Below, piece after piece: positions 32,606-41,428 of a DNA stretch of 64,000 nucleotides; within the stretch, counting starts at the first letter, position 1, and each line of letters begins with the position of its first letter. The stretch is from a virus. The notes beneath the pieces are model-generated. The model was given only the letters and a program-made list of their open reading frames with translations. It had not been told where the DNA came from and ran no database searches. A program made the translations under genes and the position numbers. The stretch is from positions 1 through 64,000 of IMG/VR virus record IMGVR_UViG_3300037507_005588; one strand, given 5' to 3'.

Positions 32606-33403
32606 ATGAGGATAGACAATGTTTATATCATTACGATAGACCACCGACCAGAATACATCGAGGAATTAGTTGAAAGGGCGAAACAACTTCCGCTGCCAGA
32701 AGCAACTCCTATTGAAATAATGCCAGGTTTTATCGGAACAAGATTAAAAACCGAAGGGGATTTACCGTATCAATTATATGAAGGTTGGGATTTAACATAC
32801 AGAAACAACAACAATTTTTGGTGGACAAGACCCGTAACTTACGGAGAAGCTGGTGGCGTGATTTCACACACTCAATGTTGGGAAGATGCTTATGAAAAAG
32901 GTTATGAAACCATTTTGATTTTAGAAGATGATTTTATACCCATACATGAGATTGATTGGTCGATATTCGATGAGTTATGGGACTACGATTGGGACATTTG
33001 TTTGATGTCACACAATTCGTTACATGGATTATATTCTGATGTTGCAAAACCCTCGAGAATTGGTAAAGAACATTTTATCCGACCAACTTATTTTTACAAT
33101 ACTCATACCTATGTTCTCCAAAGTGAGGGTATTAGAAAGTTAGTGGAAGACCATCTTTGGATGTTGAAAAGTAATATTATTGTCTCAGATGAATTTCTTT
33201 CAGCGGTAACATCGTCCCATCCCCGATGGGACATTCGAGAAAAGTATATCTCGAATATGATTGCAGTTGCAACTAAACAAAATTATACCGGACAATCACG
33301 AAGTGAGGGTCTTGGTAACAGTCTAACAGAACCTGAAAATGAATCTAAAAACGTACAAACCATTCAACCGATATTTGGTTTACCAATCAATAGAGCCAAT
33401 TGA
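32606..33403 (+). CDS. glycosyltransferase family 25-like
   Basis: 265 aa. VYIITIDHRPEYIEELVERA at the start and TYGEAGGVISHTQCWEDAYE then TILILEDDFIP carry the GT25 pattern, with EDD as the DxD-type metal site. Family members add galactose or other sugars to lipooligosaccharide or proteins. First gene of the glycan/oxygenase island. Overlaps the next gene by 65 nt. Confidence 0.8.
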   Translation: MRIDNVYIITIDHRPEYIEELVERAKQLPLPEATPIEIMPGFIGTRLKTEGDLPYQLYEGWDLTYRNNNNFWWTRPVTYGEAGGVISHTQCWEDAYEKGYETILILEDDFIPIHEIDWSIFDELWDYDWDICLMSHNSLHGLYSDVAKPSRIGKEHFIRPTYFYNTHTYVLQSEGIRKLVEDHLWMLKSNIIVSDEFLSAVTSSHPRWDIREKYISNMIAVATKQNYTGQSRSEGLGNSLTEPENESKNVQTIQPIFGLPINRAN

Positions 33404-34142
33404 AAAACAAATTTTAGGTATTCTCACAACGTATTTTTTGGCAATCCTTAACAATTATAAGTTTGCCATTGCCAATCTACAAGAGAACAAGTTAGCGGAA
33501 ATTTTTACTTCACCCGAAAAATGGTGGTCAAAAGAATGGTCCGATTTTGCTCAATACCATGGTATTTTGAATTTGAATAATTGGTATGAAGAAACAGTGT
33601 ATAAAATAAAAGATGTTACCTTGGATGAGGTATATCCAAAATCAACCTCAATTCAAGTTTATTGTAATCAAAATTTTATACCCACAATTTTTGAAAATCC
33701 AAACTACGCAAAAAAGATTGAAAAACTCGAACTAAATGAATCCACAATTTTCAATGAATTGTTCACACATCTGTTTACTCAGTTCGAATCAAAATACTTA
33801 GAGAATTATAACTTTCTTTTGAAAAAAATTCTTGAATATGGAGATGACTTCGTTGCCGTGAGAATAAATAAAATTGACGACCAACTGATAAAAAGAATAT
33901 TGGATACAAAAAAGAAAAATATTTTTATTTCATCCCCCGATGAAAATAATGTTGTATTACTTAAAAACAAATTATCCGACAAAAATGTTTTTCATATTGC
34001 CAAGATAGTTGATGTTGAAAACCAAAAGGAACTCGACACCGTCAAGATGTTCTATGAACTAAAGATATTCCAACAATTTCAAAATATTTTGATTGACGAC
34101 ACCTTTAGTGATGTCTGCAAACTATTTGAAGTCAAAGAATAA
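33339..34142 (+). CDS. fucosyltransferase-like protein (low certainty)
   Basis: 267 aa. Opens with VYQSIEPIEKQILGILTTYF then NNYKFAIANLQENKLAEIF, recalling the first Rossmann strand and helix of NodZ/FUT8-type glycosyltransferases. Downstream, VAVRINKIDDQLIKRIL and KNIFISSPDENNVVLLKNK fit the donor-binding half (xxISSD). The 65-nt overlap with the GT25 gene suggests translational coupling. Family call is tentative. Confidence 0.45.
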   Translation: MNLKTYKPFNRYLVYQSIEPIEKQILGILTTYFLAILNNYKFAIANLQENKLAEIFTSPEKWWSKEWSDFAQYHGILNLNNWYEETVYKIKDVTLDEVYPKSTSIQVYCNQNFIPTIFENPNYAKKIEKLELNESTIFNELFTHLFTQFESKYLENYNFLLKKILEYGDDFVAVRINKIDDQLIKRILDTKKKNIFISSPDENNVVLLKNKLSDKNVFHIAKIVDVENQKELDTVKMFYELKIFQQFQNILIDDTFSDVCKLFEVKE

Positions 34143-34691
34143 TGATTTTGGTGTGGTGACAATTTTCTTCACCAAAAACAAACCGTCTTCTCTTTTGTGG
34201 AAAAATTGAGTATGAACCCCTTCGTATTTTTCTTTCTGAACGGTTTTTAATGTACTCGGGTCTTTGTGGTAGGTGTGATAATACATCAAAATACTTCCCC
34301 TTTCATTCTTGTCCAAATCTGATTTTGAGATGATATCATGAACCTTAGATTCCAAAACCAAAGGAGCAAAAGTACAAACATTTTTTATATGTTGAGGATT
34401 TGTAATCTTTGGGATTTCGTATATCTTGGAAAAAGATAATACATCTTCATAGTCCAATTCTAATTTATATAACAAATCCAAGAAACTTACAGAATTGGTG
34501 TGGATGTCAAAATTTTTGAGAATTATAATTTTTTTTCTTAGTTGGGGGTCTACCTTATCGTAGATATCAAACTCATCTTGATTATCAAAAATAATGAAGT
34601 AAAAGACATCATTTGACAATAAATCTAACCTGTAATTTAACAAGTCTAATTCTCCTTCAAATTCAAAACAATCTATCAATCTGTTTGTCAT
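34122..34691 (-). CDS. glycosyltransferase family 17-like
   Basis: 189 aa. RLIDCFEFEGELDLLNYRLD then LLSNDVFYFIIFDNQDEF matches the GT17 opening (IxDxFxFxNELDLLExRLxxL...FVIxE). The remainder includes RKKIIILKNFDIHTN and a C-terminal Phe/Lys-rich end. GT17 enzymes transfer N-acetylglucosamine. Shorter than usual (about 270 aa), so possibly degenerate or minimal. Convergent with the preceding gene, overlapping 21 nt. Confidence 0.55.
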   Translation of the reverse strand: MTNRLIDCFEFEGELDLLNYRLDLLSNDVFYFIIFDNQDEFDIYDKVDPQLRKKIIILKNFDIHTNSVSFLDLLYKLELDYEDVLSFSKIYEIPKITNPQHIKNVCTFAPLVLESKVHDIISKSDLDKNERGSILMYYHTYHKDPSTLKTVQKEKYEGVHTQFFHKREDGLFLVKKIVTTPKSLFFDFK

Positions 34692-34751
34692 AATATGTAT
34701 TTCTTTTAGTTAAAAATAATTATATACTTCATTAAACTAAATGTTTACTAT

Positions 34752-35351
34752 ATGACTTTTTCAGACCCTTTTGTTTCCCAATATGCGCAAAATAAAAGAT
34801 TCTTTATGGATTACTATTATTTTGAATCAGCATTCACTGACGAAGAGATTGAAAAAATTATCGACTTGGGTGAAAACTCAGAATTATTCGAGGGTCTTGT
34901 CGGTGGTTTTGATAACATCAAGAGAAAACATGTGAGAGATTCCACGGTCGGATTTTTAGATTACGATAACAATACCAGTTGGGTGTTTGAAAAAATGGCA
35001 GATTATGCCAAGGAGGCTAACAATGAAATGTGGAGTTTTGATTTGTTAGGGTTCGGTGATGGAATCCAATACACCAAGTATTTTGGTGGAGGAGGACACT
35101 ATGATTGGCACGCTGACATCGGAGAAACTTGTAGTCATAGAAAAATCTCAATGGTTGTACAATTATCAGATGAAACTGATTATGATGGGGGTATCCTACA
35201 ACTGAACGTTGGACATCAATTATTGGAAGTTCCAAAATTGAAAGGGTCATTATCTATATTTCCTTCTTATCTTTTACATAGAGTTACTCCTGTAGTGACA
35301 GGCGTTCGTAAAAGTTTAGTAAGTTGGGTTTCGGGACCAAATTTGAGATAA
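34752..35351 (+). CDS. 2-oxoglutarate/Fe(II) oxygenase (PKHD-type)
   Basis: 199 aa. Metal triad: H and D in HYDWHADIGET, distal H in YLLHRVTPV, and the 2-oxoglutarate-binding Arg in VRKSLVSWVSGP. Order and spacing fit prolyl-hydroxylase-like PKHD proteins. Expected to hydroxylate a protein, nucleic acid or metabolite. One of five oxygenase-like genes; three lie in this island. Confidence 0.85.
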   Translation: MTFSDPFVSQYAQNKRFFMDYYYFESAFTDEEIEKIIDLGENSELFEGLVGGFDNIKRKHVRDSTVGFLDYDNNTSWVFEKMADYAKEANNEMWSFDLLGFGDGIQYTKYFGGGGHYDWHADIGETCSHRKISMVVQLSDETDYDGGILQLNVGHQLLEVPKLKGSLSIFPSYLLHRVTPVVTGVRKSLVSWVSGPNLR

Positions 35352-35352
35352 T

Positions 35353-35772
35353 ATGTTCAAAAAATTTATTGGGAAAAACTTCTTTGATTATCTTTATGAA
35401 GATAAAAGTTTTATCATAATTTTTCATGGTAAAGAAATCTCAGACAGAATGGGTATTCGACCGAGTGATGAAAGGGAGGATTTCTCGGAATTTGCGAATG
35501 AGTTGCATATTTTCGAGGAGAATTTTCCTGAAATTGTGATTTACGAAGCGGTAGTAACCGATGAGATTGATAGTATTATCAACATGGGTATTTCCACTGA
35601 TTATTTTTGGGACGAAAAGTTTGAATATTTTAGACCCTTTTTTGTGTTGATAAAAAATGGTTGGGTATCCGAAACATCCCTCGATAGTTGTTGGTGTTTG
35701 GATACCCTAATACATTATGCCTCCCAATTGAGACCTGACTTATTTGAACCACCCAGTGTAAGTGAGTCTTAA
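35353..35772 (+). CDS. hypothetical protein, 139 aa
   Basis: Starts 1 nt after the oxygenase stop. FFDYLYEDKSFIIIFHGKEI and FFVLIKNGWVSET give an alternating alpha/beta pattern that could be thioredoxin-like, but no CxxC is present apart from SCWC near the end. Overlaps the convergent gene by 33 nt. Confidence 0.5.
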   Translation: MFKKFIGKNFFDYLYEDKSFIIIFHGKEISDRMGIRPSDEREDFSEFANELHIFEENFPEIVIYEAVVTDEIDSIINMGISTDYFWDEKFEYFRPFFVLIKNGWVSETSLDSCWCLDTLIHYASQLRPDLFEPPSVSES

Positions 35773-36465
35773 CTCAGGTGTACCTGGAGCAATCGGTGAA
35801 ACAAAATGCCACTTACCTTTATCTTTTGGAAGATAAAACAACGTCAAACTATTATATTCAGGAACTTCAATTCTTTCTACAACAGTTCTATTGTCATCCA
35901 TAAAGTGAAGAAGACCACCATATTCAGGTAACCAATTTTTACTCATTTGTAAAACAAACCCTAATGTTCCGTTGGGAGAATCAACGTGTGGTGATAAAAA
36001 GTCTCCCACAGTGTAACAAGCAGCAAATACCTCGTCACTACCTGTATATTTTTCAGTCGTAATACTATTCAAAAAATTCAACGACTCGTCTGAAACTAAC
36101 CATTGTCTAAATTCACACTCGTGACAAACACAGTCAGGATAGTGATTATCTTTTGTTCTGAAAAAATTGTAGGCGAATTTCCCCTGAGAAAATTCAGAGA
36201 CGGCATATTCGTAGTATTGTCGAATCACATCTTGATTTTCAGTGGTATTCCTAATGAATGAAGGTCCCGACTCTTCTTCTTGGGGAAATGTTGAAACGTC
36301 CCACCAATCACTCGGCATTCCATCACTGAACCACTCATGTAATTTTGACATTTCACTTTCTTTCAAGAAGTCTTTAATAACAACGACTTTATTCTTGTGA
36401 AATTCTTCTCTTATTTTTTCTACATCCAAGTTTGGATTGATAATTAGGTCTTCAAAATGTGCCAT
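35740..36465 (-). CDS. 2-oxoglutarate/Fe(II) oxygenase
   Basis: 241 aa from ATG 36463-36465 (MAHFEDLIINPNLD). Iron site H and D in FLSPHVDSPNG, distal H in KWHFVSPIAPG, and Arg in ELRLTYTGWF. EYGGLLHFMDDNRT is the usual GGxLxF strand. Contains CVCHECEF, two CxxC-like pairs that may bind zinc. The long upstream extension of the frame is rejected because it would run through the next gene. Confidence 0.8.
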   Translation of the reverse strand: MAHFEDLIINPNLDVEKIREEFHKNKVVVIKDFLKESEMSKLHEWFSDGMPSDWWDVSTFPQEEESGPSFIRNTTENQDVIRQYYEYAVSEFSQGKFAYNFFRTKDNHYPDCVCHECEFRQWLVSDESLNFLNSITTEKYTGSDEVFAACYTVGDFLSPHVDSPNGTLGFVLQMSKNWLPEYGGLLHFMDDNRTVVERIEVPEYNSLTLFYLPKDKGKWHFVSPIAPGTPELRLTYTGWFK

Positions 36466-36466
36466 A

Positions 36467-37060
36467 TTAAAATTCTGTGTTAAAAAAGAATACTTGAAAA
36501 AGTCTCCCGTCTTCTTTTGTTTTTCCGAAGTAATCCAAAGATACGTGATACAAATCTGCTCTATATAAAATAAGACGATTGAATAAATTTCCAAATCTAT
36601 CTACCATATCCCATTTAGTATAATCTTTGGCATCCATATGTCCCGGTGATAATTCCTTGGGTTCACTTCCTCTGTAATCAAAACTCATTAGTCCAGTTTC
36701 TTTGTGTTTGAAAATACCTGTTCCAGCTGAAATAGGTGCATCAGGGGTTAAATACAAAACACCGGCCCAATCTGTATAGGAATCCGAATGAATCCATGAC
36801 CTATCTTCAGCTGTTGTATATTGAAATGAACCCGTATAATCCCCACCCCAATTAACTATTTTACCAGCAAAAGGTTGAATATTGTATTGGATAATTTGTT
36901 TGATTTCTTCGTTCAAAAATGATTGTGTTCTTCTTCCTGGATAATTACCAGAAACTGAAAATTCTTGACTCAATGCAAAGTCTCTAACCTCATGTGGGTT
37001 AGAATAAAAATCGTCAATAATCAAAGAAGAAACTCTCATTTTTGGTTTTTTAATAAACAT
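36467..37060 (-). CDS. 2-oxoglutarate-oxygenase-like (DUF6445 type)
   Basis: 197 aa from ATG 37060. DDFYSNPHEVRDFALSQEF at the start and DRSWIHSDSYTDWAGVLYLT then APISAGTGIFKHKETG match the DUF6445 pattern, where HxD lies in WIHSD and the distal H in ADLYHVS, with R in GRLFQVFFF. Forms an operon with the preceding oxygenase (1-nt gap). Confidence 0.7.
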   Translation of the reverse strand: MFIKKPKMRVSSLIIDDFYSNPHEVRDFALSQEFSVSGNYPGRRTQSFLNEEIKQIIQYNIQPFAGKIVNWGGDYTGSFQYTTAEDRSWIHSDSYTDWAGVLYLTPDAPISAGTGIFKHKETGLMSFDYRGSEPKELSPGHMDAKDYTKWDMVDRFGNLFNRLILYRADLYHVSLDYFGKTKEDGRLFQVFFFNTEF

Positions 37061-37123
37061 ATTCTTTCTTTTGGTAAAGAAAATGATATTTGTATATATA
37101 AATAAACTCTCGATAGATTGCAA

Positions 37124-37432
37124 ATGGAAGTAAGAGAAATTGTTGAAACAATTGTTAGAGAACCCGTCTTAGAAGTACGATTCAGGTTGGATTCTGATTC
37201 TGATGATGTCATTAGAATTTCAGAATTTATTATAAGTGAAATCCAAGATTATGGGTATAATGTTCTTTATGAAGAATTTGACTTATTTGACTATGACGAA
37301 GATGAGGATGATGATAACAATTATGTTGATGATGAAGATATATCCTCTGAAGTTGATGAAGATGAACTTATTTCATTTATGAATGAGTTTTTTATGATAT
37401 CAGGTGACATTCCGGAACCTGAAATGTTCTAA
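37124..37432 (+). CDS. very acidic small protein, 102 aa
   Basis: MEVREIVETIVREPVLEVRF then long acidic runs (YDEDEDDDNNYVDDEDISS) and a hydrophobic end. Divergent from the oxygenase operon. Unknown; acidic composition suggests a DNA mimic or disordered linker. Confidence 0.55.
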   Translation: MEVREIVETIVREPVLEVRFRLDSDSDDVIRISEFIISEIQDYGYNVLYEEFDLFDYDEDEDDDNNYVDDEDISSEVDEDELISFMNEFFMISGDIPEPEMF

Positions 37433-37436
37433 TCAG

Positions 37437-37444
37437 TATTTATA
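37437..37444 (+). promoter_or_regulatory. TATTTATA start-proximal motif
   Basis: 3 nt before ATG 37448. Confidence 0.55.
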
Positions 37445-37447
37445 AAG

Positions 37448-37684
37448 ATGGACCTAAACAATATAGATGAATTGATTGACCTTTTCGATTCTTTTGGAAC
37501 CAAAGATTCTGAATTTAATGAAGAGGAGGGTGATACTTCATCAGCGAGTTCATCAACTTCAGGATATCCCACGGTAACCAAATGGGAAAGTGGTGTTGTA
37601 AGAGGTCCCGCAAATCAAATTGGTAATACCAAGTGGAGTGATTCACACAAGATAACCAGAGGTAAGGCTAATACTTTACTCTGA
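37448..37684 (+). CDS. small virion-type protein (RGPANxxG motif), 78 aa
   Basis: Acidic, Ser-rich N-terminus, then TKWESGVVRGPANQIGNTKW and HKITRGKANTLL. The W-E-S-G-x-x-R-G-P-A-N block is one I associate with small T4-like phage structural or accessory proteins. Exact function unknown. Confidence 0.6.
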   Translation: MDLNNIDELIDLFDSFGTKDSEFNEEEGDTSSASSSTSGYPTVTKWESGVVRGPANQIGNTKWSDSHKITRGKANTLL

Positions 37685-37690
37685 TAAAGA

Positions 37691-37698
37691 TATTTATA
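37691..37698 (+). promoter_or_regulatory. TATTTATA start-proximal motif
   Basis: 15 nt before ATG 37714. Confidence 0.5.
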
Positions 37699-37713
37699 TC
37701 AAAAGGAATTCCT

Positions 37714-38352
37714 ATGTCTAACAAAATTATACAAGAAGGTAAAGATGCTTTAAGTAGAAGCCTACTTCTTATGAACTATAGTAATAAACAAACTTTATCG
37801 GAAAACGTTGCAAAGGTTTCCAAAATTGAGGAACAAAGTTGGTCACAGATAACCAAGGGAGCCGCAACGGGTGCGGCTACAGGTGCTGGCATAGGATTGG
37901 CGGGAGCTGGTGTAGGTGCTATCCCAGGAGCTATAATTGGTGCTTTAGGTGGTGCAGTATTGGCTGCGATTGGAAACCCAAAGATGGACCAAGTAAAAAA
38001 AATGTTTGATGCGTGTAAAACAGAAAAATCTACCCCCACTCTAACAACATCTCAGTTAGATGCTATATCTGATAGTATTAATAATGCAATTCAGGGAGTT
38101 GGGACAGATGAAGATGCTATTTCTTCAGCATTACAACAATTACCGACAATTCCGGATTTGTGTGGTTTAATTAAAGCTTATGACTATCACGGAGATTTAT
38201 TCTCTGATTTAGATGGTGACTTGGATAGTGACTATGAATGGAAACAATATGTGGTGATTCCATTAAGAAATGCAATAAGAAAGAGTCAGGAAATAACCAA
38301 TAATGCTGGACAAAAAAATACAGGTTCAGGTAAAGAAAAAATTGATTGGTAA
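37714..38352 (+). CDS. glycine-zipper protein with annexin-like motif
   Basis: 212 aa. N-terminus KIIQEGKDALSRSLLLMNYS is targeting-peptide-like. Residues about 50-90 are a Gly/Ala zipper (GAATGAGIGLAGAGVGAIPG), a likely membrane-inserting hairpin. Later GVGTDEDAISSALQQL matches the G-T-D-E-x-x-(I/L) type-2 calcium-site motif of annexin repeats. Could be a packaged membrane-perforating protein. Close to the next gene (2 nt). Confidence 0.55.
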   Translation: MSNKIIQEGKDALSRSLLLMNYSNKQTLSENVAKVSKIEEQSWSQITKGAATGAATGAGIGLAGAGVGAIPGAIIGALGGAVLAAIGNPKMDQVKKMFDACKTEKSTPTLTTSQLDAISDSINNAIQGVGTDEDAISSALQQLPTIPDLCGLIKAYDYHGDLFSDLDGDLDSDYEWKQYVVIPLRNAIRKSQEITNNAGQKNTGSGKEKIDW

Positions 38353-38354
38353 TT

Positions 38355-40010
38355 ATGGATAATCAAGCGTTAAAATCTTTGTTTGACAAAGTAGATGCAA
38401 AATTTGACATCGGGACCTTTGAGGAATTCAAGGGTAAGATGAAAACTGCCGACCAGAGAAAAAAGTTTTTTGATAAAGTAAGTGAGAAGTTTGACATTGG
38501 AACTTTTGAAAACATGGAGAAAAGACTTTCAGGTACAGGATGTAACGCTGGCGGAGTTAAAAACAAACAAGGAAAATGTGTTTTCCCGTGTTTGAAAAGT
38601 TTGAAACAATATTTAGTTCCTGGAAGCAAAGGTCAATATAAAATGAGTGGTGGTGAATATAAGTTCATATCATCAGGAAAATATACTTTCACCAGTAATG
38701 ACCCCAAAAAATCCAAGGAAGGAACATGGACATGTAACTCGAACGGTAAAGTAGAATTAGATGGACAAACTTCAAAATTATTAGGATTTCAATGGAAACA
38801 ATCCCCTACTGAAGAGGAAGTTAAAAATGGTCTCAAAATTTTGAAATTTGGAATGAAAGGTGATTTTGTTACGGTAGTTCAAAATAAATTAAAGGAAAGA
38901 GGTCTAAATCCAGGTTCTTCTGATGGTAAATTTGGTAGAAAAACGAAAAAAGCTGTCATGGATTATCAAACACAAATGGGACTTAAATCAGATGGAGTTG
39001 TTGGTAAAAATACTTATGCAAAACTATTCTTTGTTGCCCCAAAACAAGAACCAATAAATCTTAGTCCAGAAACCCAAGAAGTGCCTCAACAAGGTCAAAC
39101 CCAAACTACTGAACCTGGAATAAATCGTGTTTTTGAACCACAAACTCCTGAGATTCAAAAACAATCACCAATACAACCGGTATCACCTGTTGAACCACAA
39201 ACTCCTGAGATTCAAAAACAATCACCAATACAACCGGTAGCACCTGTTGAACCACAACAAACTCGAAGAATGAATAGAAGACAATCACGTAGACAACAAA
39301 ACGCACACGTTGACCCTAAACCAACGATAATAGAGAGTTTGAAAAAAAACTTGAAAACTACTTTAGTGGAAAAAACTAAAGAAAAAGAAAACTTAATCGT
39401 TGAAACCAACATAATCAAAAATAGATTCGCATTAATTTCTGAGGGTCAGACATTCAAGAGTGAAGAATCCAAAATTGATTTAATTGAAAGTGTATTCGTT
39501 GAAACAAATTATCTTTCAATACAAGGTTACAACTCCGAGTTAATTAATGAAGGTTTGTTTTCTTTCATCGGAAGTATATTAGGAGGTGGCGTAGGTTCAA
39601 CTCCTCAAGTGGTTGGTGAATATATTGCAAAATGGTTGACTAGAAAGTTAGGTGTTCCACAGGGTTCTTACATTGAAGGAGTAATTGTAAGTTTGGTTAC
39701 AAGTATGAATATTAGTGATTATGATAAAATATTTACCGATTGTCGATTCCTAACAAATAAATTATCTGACGCTTTGATTGAGGGATACCTGTTCCAAATG
39801 CAAAGTCAGAAAGGTTTGGAAAGTGGTGTTTCAGGATTTCTATTGTCAGCAATAAGAAACTCCATTATTGAATATTTCGCTGAAGATAAGGACGGTTTAA
39901 TTCAAAAACTCGAGGACAAAATTGCAGAATTCCTATGTCCTGCAATTTCAAAAATCTCGGGAAAAGTACAAGACAAGGCAGATGAGTTGAAAGACAAAGC
40001 TTTGGCTTAA
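38355..40010 (+). CDS. peptidoglycan-binding virion-type protein, 551 aa
   Basis: Start ATG 38355. Residues 1-55 contain two copies of FDKV(D/S)xKFDIGTFE. Then a region with two Cys (KQGKCVFPCLKSL). Residues about 160-225 are a PG_binding_1 domain (LKFGMKGDFVTVVQNKLKER...SDGVVGKNTYAKLF). A Pro/Gln linker holds two copies of EPQTPEIQKQSPIQPV. The C-terminal half is helical (FSFIGSILGGGVGSTPQ...). Probably a tail or ejection protein that binds the cell wall. Ends in a terminator. Confidence 0.7.
   Translation: MDNQALKSLFDKVDAKFDIGTFEEFKGKMKTADQRKKFFDKVSEKFDIGTFENMEKRLSGTGCNAGGVKNKQGKCVFPCLKSLKQYLVPGSKGQYKMSGGEYKFISSGKYTFTSNDPKKSKEGTWTCNSNGKVELDGQTSKLLGFQWKQSPTEEEVKNGLKILKFGMKGDFVTVVQNKLKERGLNPGSSDGKFGRKTKKAVMDYQTQMGLKSDGVVGKNTYAKLFFVAPKQEPINLSPETQEVPQQGQTQTTEPGINRVFEPQTPEIQKQSPIQPVSPVEPQTPEIQKQSPIQPVAPVEPQQTRRMNRRQSRRQQNAHVDPKPTIIESLKKNLKTTLVEKTKEKENLIVETNIIKNRFALISEGQTFKSEESKIDLIESVFVETNYLSIQGYNSELINEGLFSFIGSILGGGVGSTPQVVGEYIAKWLTRKLGVPQGSYIEGVIVSLVTSMNISDYDKIFTDCRFLTNKLSDALIEGYLFQMQSQKGLESGVSGFLLSAIRNSIIEYFAEDKDGLIQKLEDKIAEFLCPAISKISGKVQDKADELKDKALA
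39136..39249 (+). repeat. two 57-bp tandem direct repeats
   Basis: Units start at 39136 and 39193 and differ by single bases. They encode EPQTPEIQKQSPIQPV(S/A)PV twice, in the linker of the surrounding gene. Confidence 0.85.
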
Positions 40011-40038
40011 AAAAATTCCCGAGGTAGAACTCGGGAAT
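40008..40038 (-). terminator. rho-independent terminator (minus strand)
   Basis: Stem ATTCCCGAG / CTCGGGAAT with loop TTCTAC; T-run on the minus strand. Ends the clpP transcript. Confidence 0.8.
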
Positions 40039-40078
40039 ATAAATCACTTTTAGAAGGGGGGTGAACTAATATCTAAGA

Positions 40079-40110
40079 AAGGGAGTCGTGAGACTCCCTT
40101 TTTTATTTTT
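40079..40110 (+). terminator. rho-independent terminator
   Basis: Stem AAGGGAGTC / GACTCCCTT with loop GTGA, then T5. Ends the 38355 gene; it faces the clpP terminator. Confidence 0.85.
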
Positions 40111-40777
40111 TCTTCATAACAACCTCGTCGATGATTCCGTAGTCAACAGCCTCTTGAGCTGAGAGCCAAAAATCACGTGAAGCATCTTCAGTGACCTGTT
40201 CAGGTGTTTTACCACAGAAACCACCTAAAAGTTCGAATAAGATTTTGTTGGTTTTTTCCCATTCTTTGAAATTAATACGAGCGTCTTGGATATTACCACC
40301 AGCACCACCTGAAGTTTGGTGAAGCATTGTCTTGGAAAAACGGAGAGATGAACGTTTACCTTTAGTCCCCGCTCCCAAAAGAACTGAACCCATTGATGCT
40401 GCCATACCTGTGTTGACAGTGCGAATATCACACTTGATGTAGTCCATAACATCAACCATAGAAAGTCCTGATTTTACAGAACCACCAGGACTGTCAATAT
40501 GCATGGTGATGTCCAAATTGTCCGCAGAATCCAAATACATAAGTTGTGCTTGGACAACAGTCGACATACGGTCGTTTACCGGACCCGCAACCCACAATAG
40601 ACGTTCTCTCATCAAACGAGAAAAAATATCCATTTGAGTTACTCGCATTTCACGTTCCTCCAAAATGTAGGGGGTCATAGACGCTTTTACTTGTTCATCG
40701 TAGTAATGTAGGTTCATCGAAGACAAACCGTACTCGCTCATAGCGTACTTTTGGAAATCATTCATAGTTGGGTTCAT
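40103..40777 (-). CDS. clpP: ClpP-type serine protease
   Basis: 224 aa, close to the usual 190-230. Catalytic Ser in NTGMAASMGSVLL, His in KTMLHQTSGGAGG, Asp in TEDASRDFWLSAQEA. The N-terminus (LEEREMRVTQMDIFSRLMRE) has the Bacteroidetes-type MxVTQMDVFSRLM motif, suggesting host ancestry. Forms a 14-subunit chamber that needs a Clp ATPase (ClpX or ClpA/C), absent here, so it probably uses the host ATPase. A phage tmRNA is also present, so both may act on ribosome-rescue products. Could also process phage proteins. Confidence 0.9.
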   Translation of the reverse strand: MNPTMNDFQKYAMSEYGLSSMNLHYYDEQVKASMTPYILEEREMRVTQMDIFSRLMRERLLWVAGPVNDRMSTVVQAQLMYLDSADNLDITMHIDSPGGSVKSGLSMVDVMDYIKCDIRTVNTGMAASMGSVLLGAGTKGKRSSLRFSKTMLHQTSGGAGGNIQDARINFKEWEKTNKILFELLGGFCGKTPEQVTEDASRDFWLSAQEAVDYGIIDEVVMKKK

Positions 40778-40793
40778 AGTTTATAAAAATTAG

Positions 40794-40879
40794 TACCGCC
40801 TACCGGAATCGAACCGGTACGACCATTTCGGGTCGAGGGATTTTAAGTCCCTTGTGTCTACCTGTTTCACCAAGGCGGC
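40794..40879 (-). tRNA. tRNA-Leu(TAA)
   Basis: Long variable arm. Anticodon loop CTTAAAA in stem AGGGA/TCCCT. Acceptor GCCGCCT/AGGCGGT. Confidence 0.9.
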
Positions 40880-40910
40880 AACTTTAGGAATTATAGTTAT
40901 GTAATTTGTG

Positions 40911-41402
40911 TTAGACAAATGCGATTTGGAAATCATTCCAAATATTTTCAATCTCAACTGATAGTATCGAGGAGAAAATACTTGGTTCATAAGGTTTGTG
41001 ACGAAGTTTCATACCCGATTCCTCAGGAGTCCGATTACCTTTTTTCATGTTGCAAGTAGTACAACACGTTACCAAATTGTTCCAATTGTTTCTACCACCT
41101 CTTGATTTGGGTAGAACGTGGTCCAAAGTCAAATGTTTTTTACTTCCACAATAAACACATTCGTTATTGTCCCGACGATACAAACGTTTACGATTCAACT
41201 TTAACGGTGAGGCATGAAAACGTACATAATTCAACAAACGAATTACAATTGGTCTGACAAACTCACCAACAGTTGTTACAATTTTTTTGGAATCTTCCCG
41301 CAATACCTCAGCCTTTCCTTTTACAACAAGGATAAACCCTCTACGTAAACTTGTTACGTTGAGTGGGGTGTAATCTGAATTGAGAACTAATACTTGGTCC
41401 AT
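40911..41402 (-). CDS. HNH endonuclease
   Basis: 163 aa from ATG 41402. VLVLNSDYTPLNVTSLRRGF at the N-terminus, then CVYCGSKKHLTLDHVLPKSR and NWNNLVTCCTTCNMKKGNR: an HNH site (DH, N, and the later N/C) with zinc CxxC pairs. This class is common in Bacteroidetes and other bacteria. May cut DNA as a homing or defence nuclease; a role in packaging is not excluded. Confidence 0.85.
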   Translation of the reverse strand: MDQVLVLNSDYTPLNVTSLRRGFILVVKGKAEVLREDSKKIVTTVGEFVRPIVIRLLNYVRFHASPLKLNRKRLYRRDNNECVYCGSKKHLTLDHVLPKSRGGRNNWNNLVTCCTTCNMKKGNRTPEESGMKLRHKPYEPSIFSSILSVEIENIWNDFQIAFV

Positions 41403-41420
41403 GATTTCTATAATACAATA

Positions 41421-41428
41421 CAAAGATA
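41421..41428 (-). promoter_or_regulatory. Bacteroidetes -7 box TATCTTTG
   Basis: Minus strand, 18 nt before ATG 41402; leader present in this case. Confidence 0.55.

Noticed and set aside
37776-38039. Proline/alanine-rich minus-strand ORF
   Set aside because: Antisense of the glycine-zipper coding region; composition is forced by the other strand.
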